Position numbers and translations under genes: made by a program. From assembly GCF_040807025.1 (NCBI RefSeq), contig NC_090942.1:40440911-40504910 (forward strand): 64,000 bases of DNA, in the 5' to 3' direction. The first letter of the stretch is position 1; each line of letters starts with the position of its first letter. Positions 46,702 to 59,860 of the stretch are shown one piece after another. The DNA is from Struthio camelus. Lineage: Eukaryota > Chordata > Aves > Struthioniformes > Struthionidae. The notes beneath the pieces are model-generated. The model had not been told where the DNA came from. It searched no databases and was given only the letters and a program-made list of their open reading frames with translations.

Positions 46702-49700
46702 ATTATAAGCTGCCTGTATGCTTTCCTTCACCACTGTCTCTTTCCCCCACCTAAATCCTCCTGAATGCTTCAGTCGCTGCATGTTCTCTGTTTCCATCTC
46801 TCCCCTATACAAAGGTCCCTGGTGTGGAGGTTCCTTGGTCCTTATGCTATCCTTTTTTCTGTGCTGTGCAATTCCTTATGCTTTTTCTATTTTTTGTGCT
46901 ATTCCACATGCTTTTTCCCCTTATGCTGAGGCTGTGCATGCTTCTCTTCCCGCTCAGACTTCTTCCCCTGCTACGAAAGAAGTCCCAGTGCTTTTTGAAT
47001 GGTGGGGAGGAGGGCAGGAGCAAAGTGGAGTTACAAGTACTGCATTGGAACAGGGTAACTTGGGCACCAGCTTCCTTCACAGACAGCTATGTGCAGAGTT
47101 AGTGGGACTGATTCTTTCTTCAGTAGATCAAGAAGAGGAAGGGGGTGAGAGAGACTTTGTTTGCACTGTTTCTTTGTTTACTGCAAGTGCTATAGTAATG
47201 CACTTTGCCAAACTTTCAAATCCTGAGGTAAAAGCAGCGTTTTATAAAACCTAATGATACTTATTCAGTGGGAAATGTACTTATTCTGATGTTTACTTTG
47301 TCACTTTAATATATTTTTTCCTGCTAATTACGTTTCATTCAGTTTTGGCTTCTATGAAAGAAAAACTAGAGATTTAGCATCTTTAACACTGTGTAGGCCT
47401 GATCCTGTGTGTGCCATCACAACTGGAGCACGACTGTACAAACCATGGTATATAGTTTCTGCTTTCGTTTTCACTTCGTTTTTTACATACAACTGAATTG
47501 TGGTGACAAGGTGGACCTAGGCTCTCTTCTGCCATCAGGTGGTCTGCTGTTTATTGTTAGCAGTTTTGGCTTGAAAATGGTACCATTAATGTAGTTCCAC
47601 TGGAAAAGCTAGTATTAGATACGAGGGTGACGTTTAAAAACTGGAGCAAATGCAGATGATTCTGGTTAAAATATGAGCGGGTGGTAGGAAGTTACCTTTG
47701 GTAACCCTGTCCCTGCAGATACTTTAGAGCTCGTTGACCAAATTTTCTCATTTTCCCAAAAGAAATAGGAAACATGCCTTCACTTCTACACACAGATACT
47801 CAGTCATTCAAGGCTTTTTGTTTGCTCTAGCAATAGTAACTCAGTCCTTGTTTGACAGATTTTATATCTGTTTTTGTGTGGTTTGCTAAGTTACTGCAGG
47901 CTCTGGGAAGGCTGTGCCAGAGGATTTTTTCTGTTGATGGGTGAACAGTTACTCTCTCAGGCTTGAGGTTGAAGGACAGTAGTTAGCTGCTTTTAAATAT
48001 ATGAAAAGGCAGTTTGTCTTCGAAGAAGTCTACCTTCAAGACAGAGCTTCAGTTCAGCAGGAATATATCCTCATATGTCTCATTCCATGAAATGAATGCA
48101 CGGTGGTGGCCCAGGGCTAAAGCAACATTAAAGCCTTATTTGAGCTATCCATATTTTTTACTAAATTTATTTGAAAATGTTAGTAGCAGCCAACGCTGGT
48201 AAGGTATTTGTCAAACTTTTAAGATAAAAATCTGAAATTTGATGGTGCCTTATGCAATAGGAGCTTAAGAAGAGTGTTTTTCAGGCATTTTGGAGTACAG
48301 GTAGTTTCTACCCGAAATCTAGTTTGTTGCTCATCTTCTGGAAAAACTACCAAAAAGAAACGGTGTAAGTATTTCTTAGCTGGCTGTATGTATTTATACA
48401 GTTGGGCTCTTGAGAAGGGACTTGCTCTTGAGCAATACTGTGCTGCTGAACGCTGGCATGCTGTTAGCATTTAGCAATGATGCAGAAACATCCAGTGCCA
48501 TGCTCCTGAAGTTCACTAGCATGCGTGGGGAAAAAGAACGGTCGCTTTCAATAGGTGAGAGAGCTTTTTTATCTCCTTGTTTTTAGCAACAAATGCGAGA
48601 CCTGCAGTTTATTGGCGTTCAGAGAGCCAGCCTTACTTGCTATTCCTTAAGTTTGTCTTTCACGACAAGATTTTCTCCCAAGATGTCTTTTCTGCTCCCG
48701 GCTACACAGTCAGTGTCTTACATGGATTTTAAAAGCAGCAGATTTACAAGTTTTGTTTGCTTTTCAAAATTTTCAGTAACCATTCCCAGCCCAACTTCCC
48801 TGTTTAGTGGGAACACAAAAATGAGGGATGCTGAGTAAACCAAAAAAACTGGCTAAGTGTTGAGGCTGTGGATCCTTTTGCAGAAGAGCTTCATGCTTCT
48901 AACTGTAAAGATGCGGTTCTTTCTGCTTGTTTCTCTTTTGCTGTTATAATTAGGTACATGTGCACAAGCACCAGGTCTTTGCTCCATACAAATTAATTTT
49001 CTTCCTGCTGCTTGCTACCTCCATGATAGCAGTTTCAGCCTTCCGTCTGAAAGCTCAGTCAGTTGCTGTGAAGATGATCGGGATGTTAGCTGCAGAAGAT
49101 GAATAAAAATATGAAGTGAAAAATCAGCAAGAGCTGATATAAGCAAGAGCTTGGGTAATAAGAGAGCCCATTCTAAAACACAGAGACTTCATTTAAAAAA
49201 AAAAAAAAAAAGCAGGCTTATCTCCAAACAGGTATTACAAAGAATGCAAGAGCTGAATTGTATGAATTCTTACTGTGCTGTAGTAGTTGACAAATTTAGT
49301 TTCAATTAGCTTTTAATAATACTTGGTAATATAAATGCCTTGCAAGAAAAATAAATAGCTGGATTCGGACATTATAAAATCTCTGCCCAGCTCCGTTCCA
49401 CAGAGGTGGTTAACCTTCCTGAGAGAAGGGAGCTATTGTTTTACCTCCCATTCACTCAAGTGGTGCTGGAATTAATGAAGGAGGGTTTGTGTGCCTGAAA
49501 GCTGGTCCGCTTTTTTCAACTGTATCAGTTAGTCTAATAAAAACATACCACCTCTCCCTCCAGACCTTGTCTCACTGAAGTTACTGTCTATATTTTGGTT
49601 TGACTTCCTTCAGTGGTTGAAAGGTCTAATGCACAGTTTTAAAGTAAAGCATATTCCATCACCTTGCACAACTGCACTGTCCAGTCAGCCCTGCTCTAGG

Positions 49701-52700
49701 GCATCCAACCCAAGCCCAGAGGGTCATAGTTACAATCTGTGGTTCAGCAACAACTAATGCAAGGGGAAAGGCAATCCTTCTTTGTTTCTAGTTGCAAAGC
49801 AACTATTGCTCTCATAACTTAGTCTTTGGCACTTGCCTTCACTAGGTGCATAAGAAGGCTCCCTTTTCTGTTTCAGTCTGCCCCTTCTGTATAAAGAATA
49901 ATTATACCATAATTTAGGGAATTGTGGAATTGAGACAGAAATTGTATCTGCAGCTCGGATGCTGCCCCCTCCCCCCTTTTTTTTTTTTCCCCTGCTTAGG
50001 TCCTAGGTTCTCTTAACTGCCCTCCTATCCAGGAAAAAAAGGTAAGTGCTTAAAATATAGGGGGAGCCAGGTTAACCTGAATTAAGAGGTAATTTGCCAG
50101 CTCGGGAGTTGCGTGTGCCTTCCCTGCTGTAGTGGCTCAGTAATAGACGCAATATGTTGTTTTTATACAGAAAGGCAGGAACGGACAGATTAAACACAGT
50201 GCAATGAAAGTAAATTGTGTATTTAGAAGTGAGTAGTGGGATGGATCAAAGGTTGCTTGAGAATTAGCATTGCAAAGATACATTCTCATTTGTTAGTACC
50301 TTCATTGGAATGTGAATATAAGTCTTTCATTTGAAGCCATATGACTGTATTTAACAAGCTCCCTAAAAGTCCTAGCACAGCCGTCTGGGTAACTAGCACA
50401 TGCAGGATGCACTAGCAATGTGTCATAAATGACCGGAATTATTTTTAGAACTGTAGTGGCTCTGTCACATCCAGGAAGTGCAGGGAGGAGGTTTCTGGTT
50501 GAAGCCCAGTGTAAGAATGTAATTTTTAATGACCTTGGCACAGAAAACGGTTGTATTTTAAAGAAGTTTTCTTCTCAGCCTCTGCTGCATCAGAAAGTAG
50601 AGAGATGTGTTCTCATCAAGCAAAGCCCATGGAATCGTCATGACTACCAGGACTCCCAGAACAGAGGTGGCTGTGTATATTAAAAAAATAAATAAAAAGT
50701 GAGGCAGTGGATTAGGGAAAATGGAGTAATATACAGTACATATACATCTAGGCAGAATTTTAAATAGAGGGTCTAAGTTTAGATGTTCACCACTGACAAC
50801 TCTGGCCCTGTTGTTCAGATGCCTAATTGTGGAGTTAAACATCTTCCCTTTCTGTTACAATTAATGGAGAATGGCATGTGCTCAGCATTTCCAGAAGTAG
50901 AGCTGCATAGCTTAGACAGCTTTGGAGTAAGATACCTTAGTTCGGGCTGACAAGTTTTAAATTTTTTTGGTCTCCAAATAAATTAGTTATGCTGTTTAAC
51001 AAAGAAAGAGCCCTTATTCTGCTTCCTTACTCTGTCCCTAATGTTTCTATCCTTCTTAACCTCTGGGGGAAAAGAGAGCGTTTCCACAATTTGATTTTTT
51101 TTTTTGTTGTGTATCTAACTACAGTAACTGAATTTTCGTCTTTAATACGCAATTCCAGTGCATTCAAAAACTTTCATTAAGATCTTGTAACTTATCAACA
51201 TGTGCACATGTTGATTCCATTCAGGTTTCTGTCCTTGAACTGAATGGAAAAAGCCCTTCATATTACAGAATGTCCACTGTTACAAAATAAAAAGTACAAA
51301 ATTTGTTATGAATTAAACAGTCTATCAAATAATTTAGCAACAAGCTGCTCTTCAGGGAGTGCAAAGATGATACTAAGGTCTTCTGAAATCGAGACTAGTT
51401 TACTGGTTGTGGTTAGTCAAAACTTGGTTTCCTATATGGTAATCCAGTTTGAAGGAGAAATCAACGACAGTGGGGTCATAAATCCTTTAGGCAATTCTGA
51501 TTTATTTCTGCAAACACATGATCTCATTTTCCTAAGTGTAAGAAAACTGTTTTAACCACAATTAACAGTGTAGCAGTGCTTTTTTAGCAAATATCATTCG
51601 TTATTCCCCAGAGACCCACTTCTTAAGCTTTTCTTCAGGTGCAGTTTGCGTAAGACTCTGGTCTGCAGGTAAAAAAGAAAGCGGAGGAAAGAGAGAGGTG
51701 GTAGACTTTCCCAAACAAAGCACAAGCAAACCTCTCTAAGGGGGGTATTTCAATTTATGGATATCTTTGCATTTGCCTTTATCTGGGGTGGACATGTACA
51801 CCTTAATTCTCATTAAGGCAGGGTTGTGGTTCAACCTGCAACCTAGTGATGTCCAAGCCACAGCACAGCGGATGGATGCTTGGGAGGATGACAATGAGCT
51901 AGAGGCATTTGGTACCCACGGTTGGGTACCTGTAAATACAGGTAGTAAGTAACATAAATTTTGGGAAACTAATATTGATTTAGGTGAAAGATGTGCATAG
52001 CATGCTGTTTGATGAGATGGCAGAGTCTGCTGAACAGCACAATATTGCTGAGAGGGGGGTGTGCTGCTCTTACTGCCCCCGCACACACACTTCGGGCACA
52101 TGCTCCTGCCCTTTGATTTGTGCAAGCTCGGACAGCCATCTGACCCTCCACTGGGCTCAGTAGTGGAGAGTGTTTTGTTTCTGTTAGCAAGTTGATTGCC
52201 TTCCTGTGTAGGCAGGCAAGGTTCAGAGCTGGCACAAGGAGGAAGAGTGACACCACACAGCTTGAAACAGGAATGAGGGAAAGCGGGGGGGGGGGGGGGA
52301 ATACCTCTTTCAGCAGCAGCAAGATGATAGACCAATTCAGATGTAATATCTGCCTGCCTTCTATATGCCCAGTCTCAAAAAACAGTTTTTGAAGGGGAGA
52401 GTTTCACAAACACATGAATGATGAGAAAGCCCTATTTTCTTTTACAGCTACAAACCTCTCAAATGGAAGTCCTCAAAGAGTTTCTAAAGCACTCCATGAC
52501 ATATATATGTGCCTATAAGTGTTCTTGAAGTCTAGGATAATGGCTGGCTCTCACCCTCAGTGGGTTGTTGCCTGCATCTGGTAAATCTCTTTTCTCCCTA
52601 TCCCTTGTAAAAAGGGAAGATCTTTGGAAAGTTTGTGTGTTGGTCCCATTTTTCAGCCTGCTCCATTTTGCTGAACCAGCAGTCTATGCTAGATAGCTGT

Positions 52701-55700
52701 TTCTGCTCCCTGGAAGAGAGCTTTACTCATCTGAGAGCTGATAGTAATTCATGGTGTGCCATACAAATGGGAAATCTTTGGTGTTTTTTTTTTTTTTTAA
52801 GGCTGGCTAATTTTCTAATCACTGTTGCTTGCCCCTGAGCAAACCAGGATTTACATATCTTATAATTAAGTATTTTCAGAACTGTGTAAATGTGAGATAA
52901 GCATTCCCCTGCTGTCAGGAATTTCCTTTTAAAAATTAACATAAGTCACTATGCACAAAAACATCCAAAGAAATTACTTTAGGATGTGACCTCCTTATTG
53001 ACTGGCAAGATTTAGGATTTGGGGGCTAGGAATGCATGAAATGAAACAAACTTCTGGAAAGACTTTTCTGCAGTGTCTTGCCAGGACTGTGTTGCAGCAG
53101 AGGAAGAAGCTGGAGACAAGGGGCTCTAAAGAGGCATTGCTTCCATTGAAAACAGGAAAAAGATAAAACCTAGTAAAAATGGAGAATTGATGCATATAAA
53201 ATGTAAATGAAACTATAAAGTTTCCTTAGTTTTATTGCAGTAATCTAGTTGGACTTGCATAAAATTATTTTACGGCTGCATAGACCAAAAGGACGTTGAC
53301 TCACGTTCAGTGTGCACACAGACAGTGATGTGAGACTGTACTGCTCTGCAGCTACTTGTGGCCTCCTCTCACAGAGACTATTGTCCTTTCCCATCTCTGT
53401 AAGCAAAGAGGAATGCGTGCCCATGCCATGCTCTCCCTTGGATGCAACCACTTGAGCAGCAGTTTAACAGGCCAGGCTGTGAACTGAACCTATGTGGGCA
53501 GGTGATCTCTCCTGCTTATTGTGTTACAGGAGCAGTCACTTTTGGGCCAGCAGCTGAGGGAAGTGATGTATTGAACGGGAACAACAACATTTGCTAGAGC
53601 TGCTTGATCCAAGTTCTCACAGCAATAGCAAATCATGGATGCTAACAGGCAAAGGAATATCAAGATCATAGTTTTGGAACTGTGTGGGAGAAAGCTTTGA
53701 AAGTGATGCAAAGATCAGCTGCGAGATGAAGGAGGGTCTCCCTCTTTTTGGTCTTGTATCAAGGAGAAGAAGAGTTGCTGTAGTAAAATGTGTGTATTTG
53801 TTATCACAAAGAAAATTCCCTTAAGCAGCTGCACAAGAGCAACGCAGCTAAGGCGTGCCCTCTACGGATATCAAGATGTGTGCTTCCAAAGAAGCTTTCA
53901 CAGAAGAGAACTGGTTCAGCTTGAAGTACAGAGTAAATGAGCTATAAAACAGAATGGCCCTGCAAATTACCATCAGAAGTGTCTTCACGGGTAGAATCAA
54001 CCCAACTCACCTTGCAAAGAAAGCTTTCAGCTCCCTTGCAACACAAGAAAAGTTGGATAGAGCTAACTAAAGTAAGTATCAGTGGTAACATGTACTCTTT
54101 AATTCTAACTTCTGGGAATGTGGACCCAGTTCTCAGCAGAACATGATTTTCTAGTGGGATGCTATCACAGGAGGTATTGCAGGGGTTATCAGCCCAGGTA
54201 CCAAAGGTAATGGTAGGACATTCAGGGTGTGGTTAGATGGTAAGGGAAAGACCACTGAATGGCTGCCTCCCTTCAAAAGGAGTTATTTCTGGGCCCCATT
54301 TCTATCTCCAACAGTTCCCAGCTGTGTGTTCCTGCTGCTTTCCTTGTGATGTCTCCTGTGCATGCTGACTGCATGATAAAGCAGGCTGACTTAATAGCAG
54401 CAAATAAAAGTAAATATCCTGCTGCTGAGTTGGCTAACTCTGTGGTCAAATGAGCCAAAGTCAGTTCAAAGGAGGGTCAGGATAAGAATACTTGGCTGGG
54501 AATGCACAACTCATGGCAAGACCATTGTTTCCTTAGGACATTATATGGGCTCACGTCATTCCTTCAGTGAGAATTTGATGGGCTTGGCTGCATCGCCTAA
54601 CCATGCAAGATGGCTGGGTCAGTCCAGCACCCTACTGCTTCAGAAAGAGCTCTCACCTAGTAGGGATACTGGAGCTTGCAGCCACCAGTGGGGAGAGGAG
54701 GAGGGGACTGTGACGTCTCTCGGCAGCCTTGAGCTGTGAAATGGGCTAGGCTTTCTGTAAGCTTCACCTTCAGTAGCCCCTCTGCCTAAGCCAGCTGAAG
54801 CAGATCCTGCTTTTTCCTCTTTCTAGCTGTATGCCACCATCCCAGGGGTGTCCTGGCCCAGCCACTGCATAGCTAATCAGAACCACCTTGGGGACCTAAT
54901 CTGGCTGAAAAATAACCTGCAGAAAAAATGCCTTATTTTTCAGGTGTGTCAGATCCCTTTATCCAGTTTATGCCATGGCTGCATAAATAGCTGTGCCAGT
55001 ACGACAGAAAGGGCAAGAGGATAGAAAAAGCTGGATGGGAACAGATGTCTGAAGAGGTGTGCCCACTGAAGAATGCATGTTGAATCCTTGCTATCTCACC
55101 ATTAAACAAAACAATTTTAGTGTGGCTGTGCAGCTGAGTGAGTCCCACCACTGCTAGCTTTCTAAGAGCAGAGCAGATATAGTAGATGATCTGCCTGATT
55201 AGGGGTCAGGAAGAATAAGATAGGCCCGAGTCAGTGATTCTCTGCAGCTTTACCTACATTGCATCTGGTAAGAAAGATGAGATATCTTCTGAATTGAAAG
55301 AATTAAAGACCAGGTTAGGCAAGTATCTGCCGAAAGGGATGGTCTGTATTTTACCAGTCCTTCAGTAGAAATTGGGGAAACAAATGTACTCATGAATCTT
55401 CACACCCCCTATTTCAGTGTTGAAAGCCAGAAGACCTGCGCTCTCAAATGTCTCACTGCACTACATTTCTGGATATGTTTGTGTGAGGCTTGTTTTACTT
55501 ATGTGAGGAAACTGTAGCCTGTCTTCTGAGAGCCAAAGAAGTCAAGATGCTGCAAAACGTAGAGATCCGTAAAGGTGGACTTTGGAATTTTCCCTGGAGA
55601 GTAGTACTGTTGTAATGCATTTCTCTCACAGTCTCCTACCATGCTGTGTTTCCTCTGGCCTTGGCTCTTATCTGAGCAACACAGTTTTAAGATAATTAAG

Positions 55701-58700
55701 ATGGGTCAGAAGTCAAAGTGCAATGCCTGCATATCCGTCCAGGTACACAAGAAAGGCAGAAGAAACTGCCAAGAAAAATACACAGAATAAAAGCTATGAC
55801 AACTGGAATTAATATTTCTAAATGTAGGGGTGATATATACAGGGTTCCTGTGATACCAGCTGAATGAAAGAATGCCAAAAATCCATGCATTTGCTTTGTC
55901 AGGAGGCAAGAGACAAATGAGATACTAAATCTTCAGTGGAACCAAGCACAGCACCAAGCAAATATTTTGCATCACTTTTTAACCGGCAGTCAGAGCGGAA
56001 CCGATTTAGTCTGTGTCCTGCTTTTGCAGAGGCATCAGTGGAATGATTTGTAAAAGTTGTCTCCATTTATTTTTTGGAGCCTTTCTTTGCATGTTGAGGA
56101 TGAAAAAATAACCTTTCACCACTAGATGGCACAAGCAGCGGCAAACCATCACTGACAAAGCTCCTTACAAAGCCAGCATGGTTTGTAAGGCTGCAAGTGA
56201 GGCAAAGTTTGTGAACAGAGATAGAAGTAACAGGGGGTTGGTAGTTCGACCAATTAATGGAGCCAGGAGAGGTGGCAAAAAGCAAGCATACTGGCATGTG
56301 CATCCTTTGAAACTGTATATAGCAGCTAGATGCATATTTCTTCTCTCTCCAACCTTGTCTTGCTGATAGACTGAATGTTACCCTGAACTGCGGCGCCCAC
56401 AGTTAGAGACTTCAGACAGCAGCAGGGGAGGGGGAATCCCGATGGCTTCCTGTTTTATTTTAGTCCAAAAAACAAAAAAAAAAACAGTCTGGGGACAAAA
56501 ACAAGTTAGTTACAAGACCTACCCATCTTATTCAAGTTTGTCTAGCGCAGCTGGGCCCATCAGAGTCTTCTTTAGGCCATGTACTGGCGACCAGTATCAG
56601 GTGACTTTCAGGGGGAAGCTGTGGAGAACCAAAACAACACAGCACAACAGGAAAGGCAGCAGCTCAAAACAGGGTGTAAAATACATGGGTGTTAAAACAC
56701 TAAAAATATATATATATCCCCTGCTCTCTGTTTTTTTATTGATCCAATGCTACAAACATTTTCATATGTAATTACAGAAAAATTAAGATATGTGACAGTA
56801 TTTGCAGAATAATTTGCAAGCTCTTTCTATGAAACTGTTTTTATATGTCTAGAGAGTATATGTTTTACATATACTATGGAAATACTAACAAAACCTGAAA
56901 AGCAGCAATGACACAGAGGGGAGAAGACAAGAGAATATGCAAGTGTTGGGAGAAAGGCACAATAGAGAGGAAAGGGCAGAAATTCAGAGATGAATGTGAA
57001 AAAGAAGCTCAGGACAGCTCTGGCCACCCCAACCTATTTGGCACCTAAACAGCACAGTGCCAAAATCCCACTTTCTTAGAGTTTCTAACTGCAGCCATGA
57101 GAGTGGAAAATGTATGTGGGCGCTTTCCCCTTGATTCAAGAGAAGCATGTGGCTGTCGCGTTCTGGGGCCTCACCACCCAACTTGGCACGGGCAGATGAA
57201 TCATTACAGCTGGTGTACTGGGACTGCCCCTTGCATCTCGCACAGCTCTTGTCCCAAGAACAGCCAGCTACAGTCTCTGCCAGCTCATTTCCCCAAAGAT
57301 ACACAGGCCTTTGGAAGGGCGTGGGTGCCTAGGCTTAGCCCCCTGCATGTGGCCTGGCAAATCTTCCACAGAAAAATGTTTTTCTTTGTGGCAGATTGCC
57401 ACTGAAGGATCACTACTATTTAGGGAGGTCTGGAAAGACCTACAGCTCCCAAGATCTTTAGGATTATCTGCATGTTCTGTTATGGCAAAGGGACATTTCC
57501 TAATTTGGTCTCCCTAGATAGCAGTGGTGACGCTAGCCCTCTCTTAATCTGGGAGATGAGGTTTAGTCCCTACTTCCCCTATTTAGCTGAGGCTAAATAG
57601 CTCTTGCCATGTTTTAGATAACCTCTGTGAAAGCAAGGGACAAACCCCGAGGATCAATGGGAGGAAGAGATTAAATAGGGCCATTAAGAACATCAGTGAA
57701 TATCATCAAAGCTGTTACATCCTTAACAGCTGTTAATATGTTTATGTCATATTGATATTGACTTTGACAATCCTGACAGATTATTGCCAGTGGACAGCAA
57801 GATGACTATAAAGGTGAGGGTTATGTTCTCTGTGGAGATCCAAGTACAGAGAGCCATACACATGGAAGGAAATAAACCGACGGAAGGAAATAAACACATA
57901 ATCAGCCATGAATAAAAATGGAGGATGCAAGATCTGAGAGACGCGAGAAGTCATTTCCAACTATTGATAAAGGAAGAAACCTGGGAAAGGATCATTCAAA
58001 ATGAAAATATAATCTGTGGTTGACTACAGTTATACCATAACTATGCTGTGTGGATGTTAGTGTAAAACAGTATAATGTAAACAATGTAAAAATCCCCTTC
58101 CCTTCAGATCTTTTTTTTTTTAATCAGAATACTGTAATATATCACTGGAAACAAACCATCAAAAATCTTTACTGCATATTTATTATACAATGCAAACCAC
58201 ATAATCCAAGAAGACTGTCTGCCTCTCCAGTATACCTTGTCTATTTGTGCAACACTCAATATGCTTGAGGTGTAAAGCACTGTCTGGCAGGCTACTTTGC
58301 CAGCTAGGAGAAAGGACAATTTAGTACAAATTTGGCTATAGCTATCTGGGATTCATCAGTGACTTTATTTTCTACTCTCCCAGCGTGTCATTCTTGTATG
58401 TTTATCTACTGGCTCTTGATCTAGAAAACCTGCCTTTTTCTTCTGTGTTTTTCCCATAAGAGACTCTTTTGGTCAGTCCAAGTTTAGCCATCATTTTGGA
58501 GTGGAAAGGGTGGGAAGATTGAATAACTGCTGTCTGGACATAGAGTTATGCAGTGTTTGCTTGTTTACAAAGTAATGTAGTACATACAGACTCACTGTTA
58601 GAGTCTCTGGATTTGGTCTTTTTCTTAGTTTGGTTTTCAGTTGGGGTTGAGGTTGACTGTGATTCAAGATGCTCCAGGATCTCTGTGAATTCAGAGTTTA

Positions 58701-59806
58701 CTGGTTTCACTGGATTGACAAAACCTGTTTTGTCTATCAGTCAGAAGGTCCATACCACTGTAGTCACTGGAAGGTAACAGAACGAGCACAGAGATAGCTC
58801 TCCTCCTTGTAAAACTGTGACAGCAGTTCTCACACATAGCGCTGATGTTACTATTCCCTCAGTCCAGAGGGAACCTTTGTCCTTCTGGGGCATTAATGTG
58901 TCCTTACATGTTGTTTTTTTCATGTCTGTGTTTAAGCACGTGCTAATTTACTGACAGAGGAATGGACACTATAAAAACTTCTCTCCTTGCTTGGCAGTAT
59001 CTACGTGCCAGTAGTTAAATGGTGAGGTGATATTCAAGGTTCACCTGAATCAAGAGAGGGCATACAGATAAATTAAAATGCAGGTTAGATAGCCAGAAAA
59101 GCAGCATTGCTCTTTGGAAGGATGACTTAACAAGGTACAATAGTTTATTTCAGGGGGCAGCGGCATCCATTCCTAATTTGCAGGAGATAAACTCATCTTC
59201 TCAGCAAACCTACTTCCAAACTGGGCTTTGGAATACACATTCAAGCTTCATAACATAATCTGGTTTGTGATTGCAAGAGACTCTTCAAGGTTTCTCTAAA
59301 TGAAACTTTGAAACTACTCAAACTAACCTTTAAGTTTTCAAGTCCAGGCTAGCCCAGAAACTGGATAATGACTTGAGTAATCACTCCAAACTATTTGTCT
59401 AGCTACTAGCATTGTTGATTAACTGTGTACACTGCAAACTATATGTTAAAAGCTATATTGGCAAAGCTATGCAAAAAAATGACTGTAATTCAGAAGCAAA
59501 ATCAATCATATTAGTGAAAAGACTGTAAGAAAATACAGCCTATGCTAAAGCTTTTTCAGGAATGGATAGCTCACTCTGGGTGAAGGAAAATCATGCGCCA
59601 GTCAACAAAGCTGCATCAACAAAACATTAAATTGTGAAGCAGCCCACAATAAGGTCTGTAAGGGAAGACATTATAGTGGCTTAATGGTCCAAAACAAGGA
59701 ACAGTATTCCTTGTATAAAAGGCAGCAAGAAAGCAAGCATGGGAGCATGCAGGAGAGATGTGGACAAATGAGTTAGCAAGGCTGGAACAATTATAGGTCA
59801 GACGCC

Positions 59807-59860
59807 TATGATCAGATCAGTATGATCAGATCAGTATGATCAGATCAGTATGGTCAGATG
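59807..59860 (+). repeat. 14-bp minisatellite, 3.9 copies
   Basis: Three perfect head-to-tail copies of TATGATCAGATCAG (59807-59820, 59821-59834, 59835-59848) and a fourth degenerate, 12-base copy (59849-59860). Each unit contains a TGATCA palindrome and two GATC sites. The perfect copies suggest recent expansion. Confidence 0.93.
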
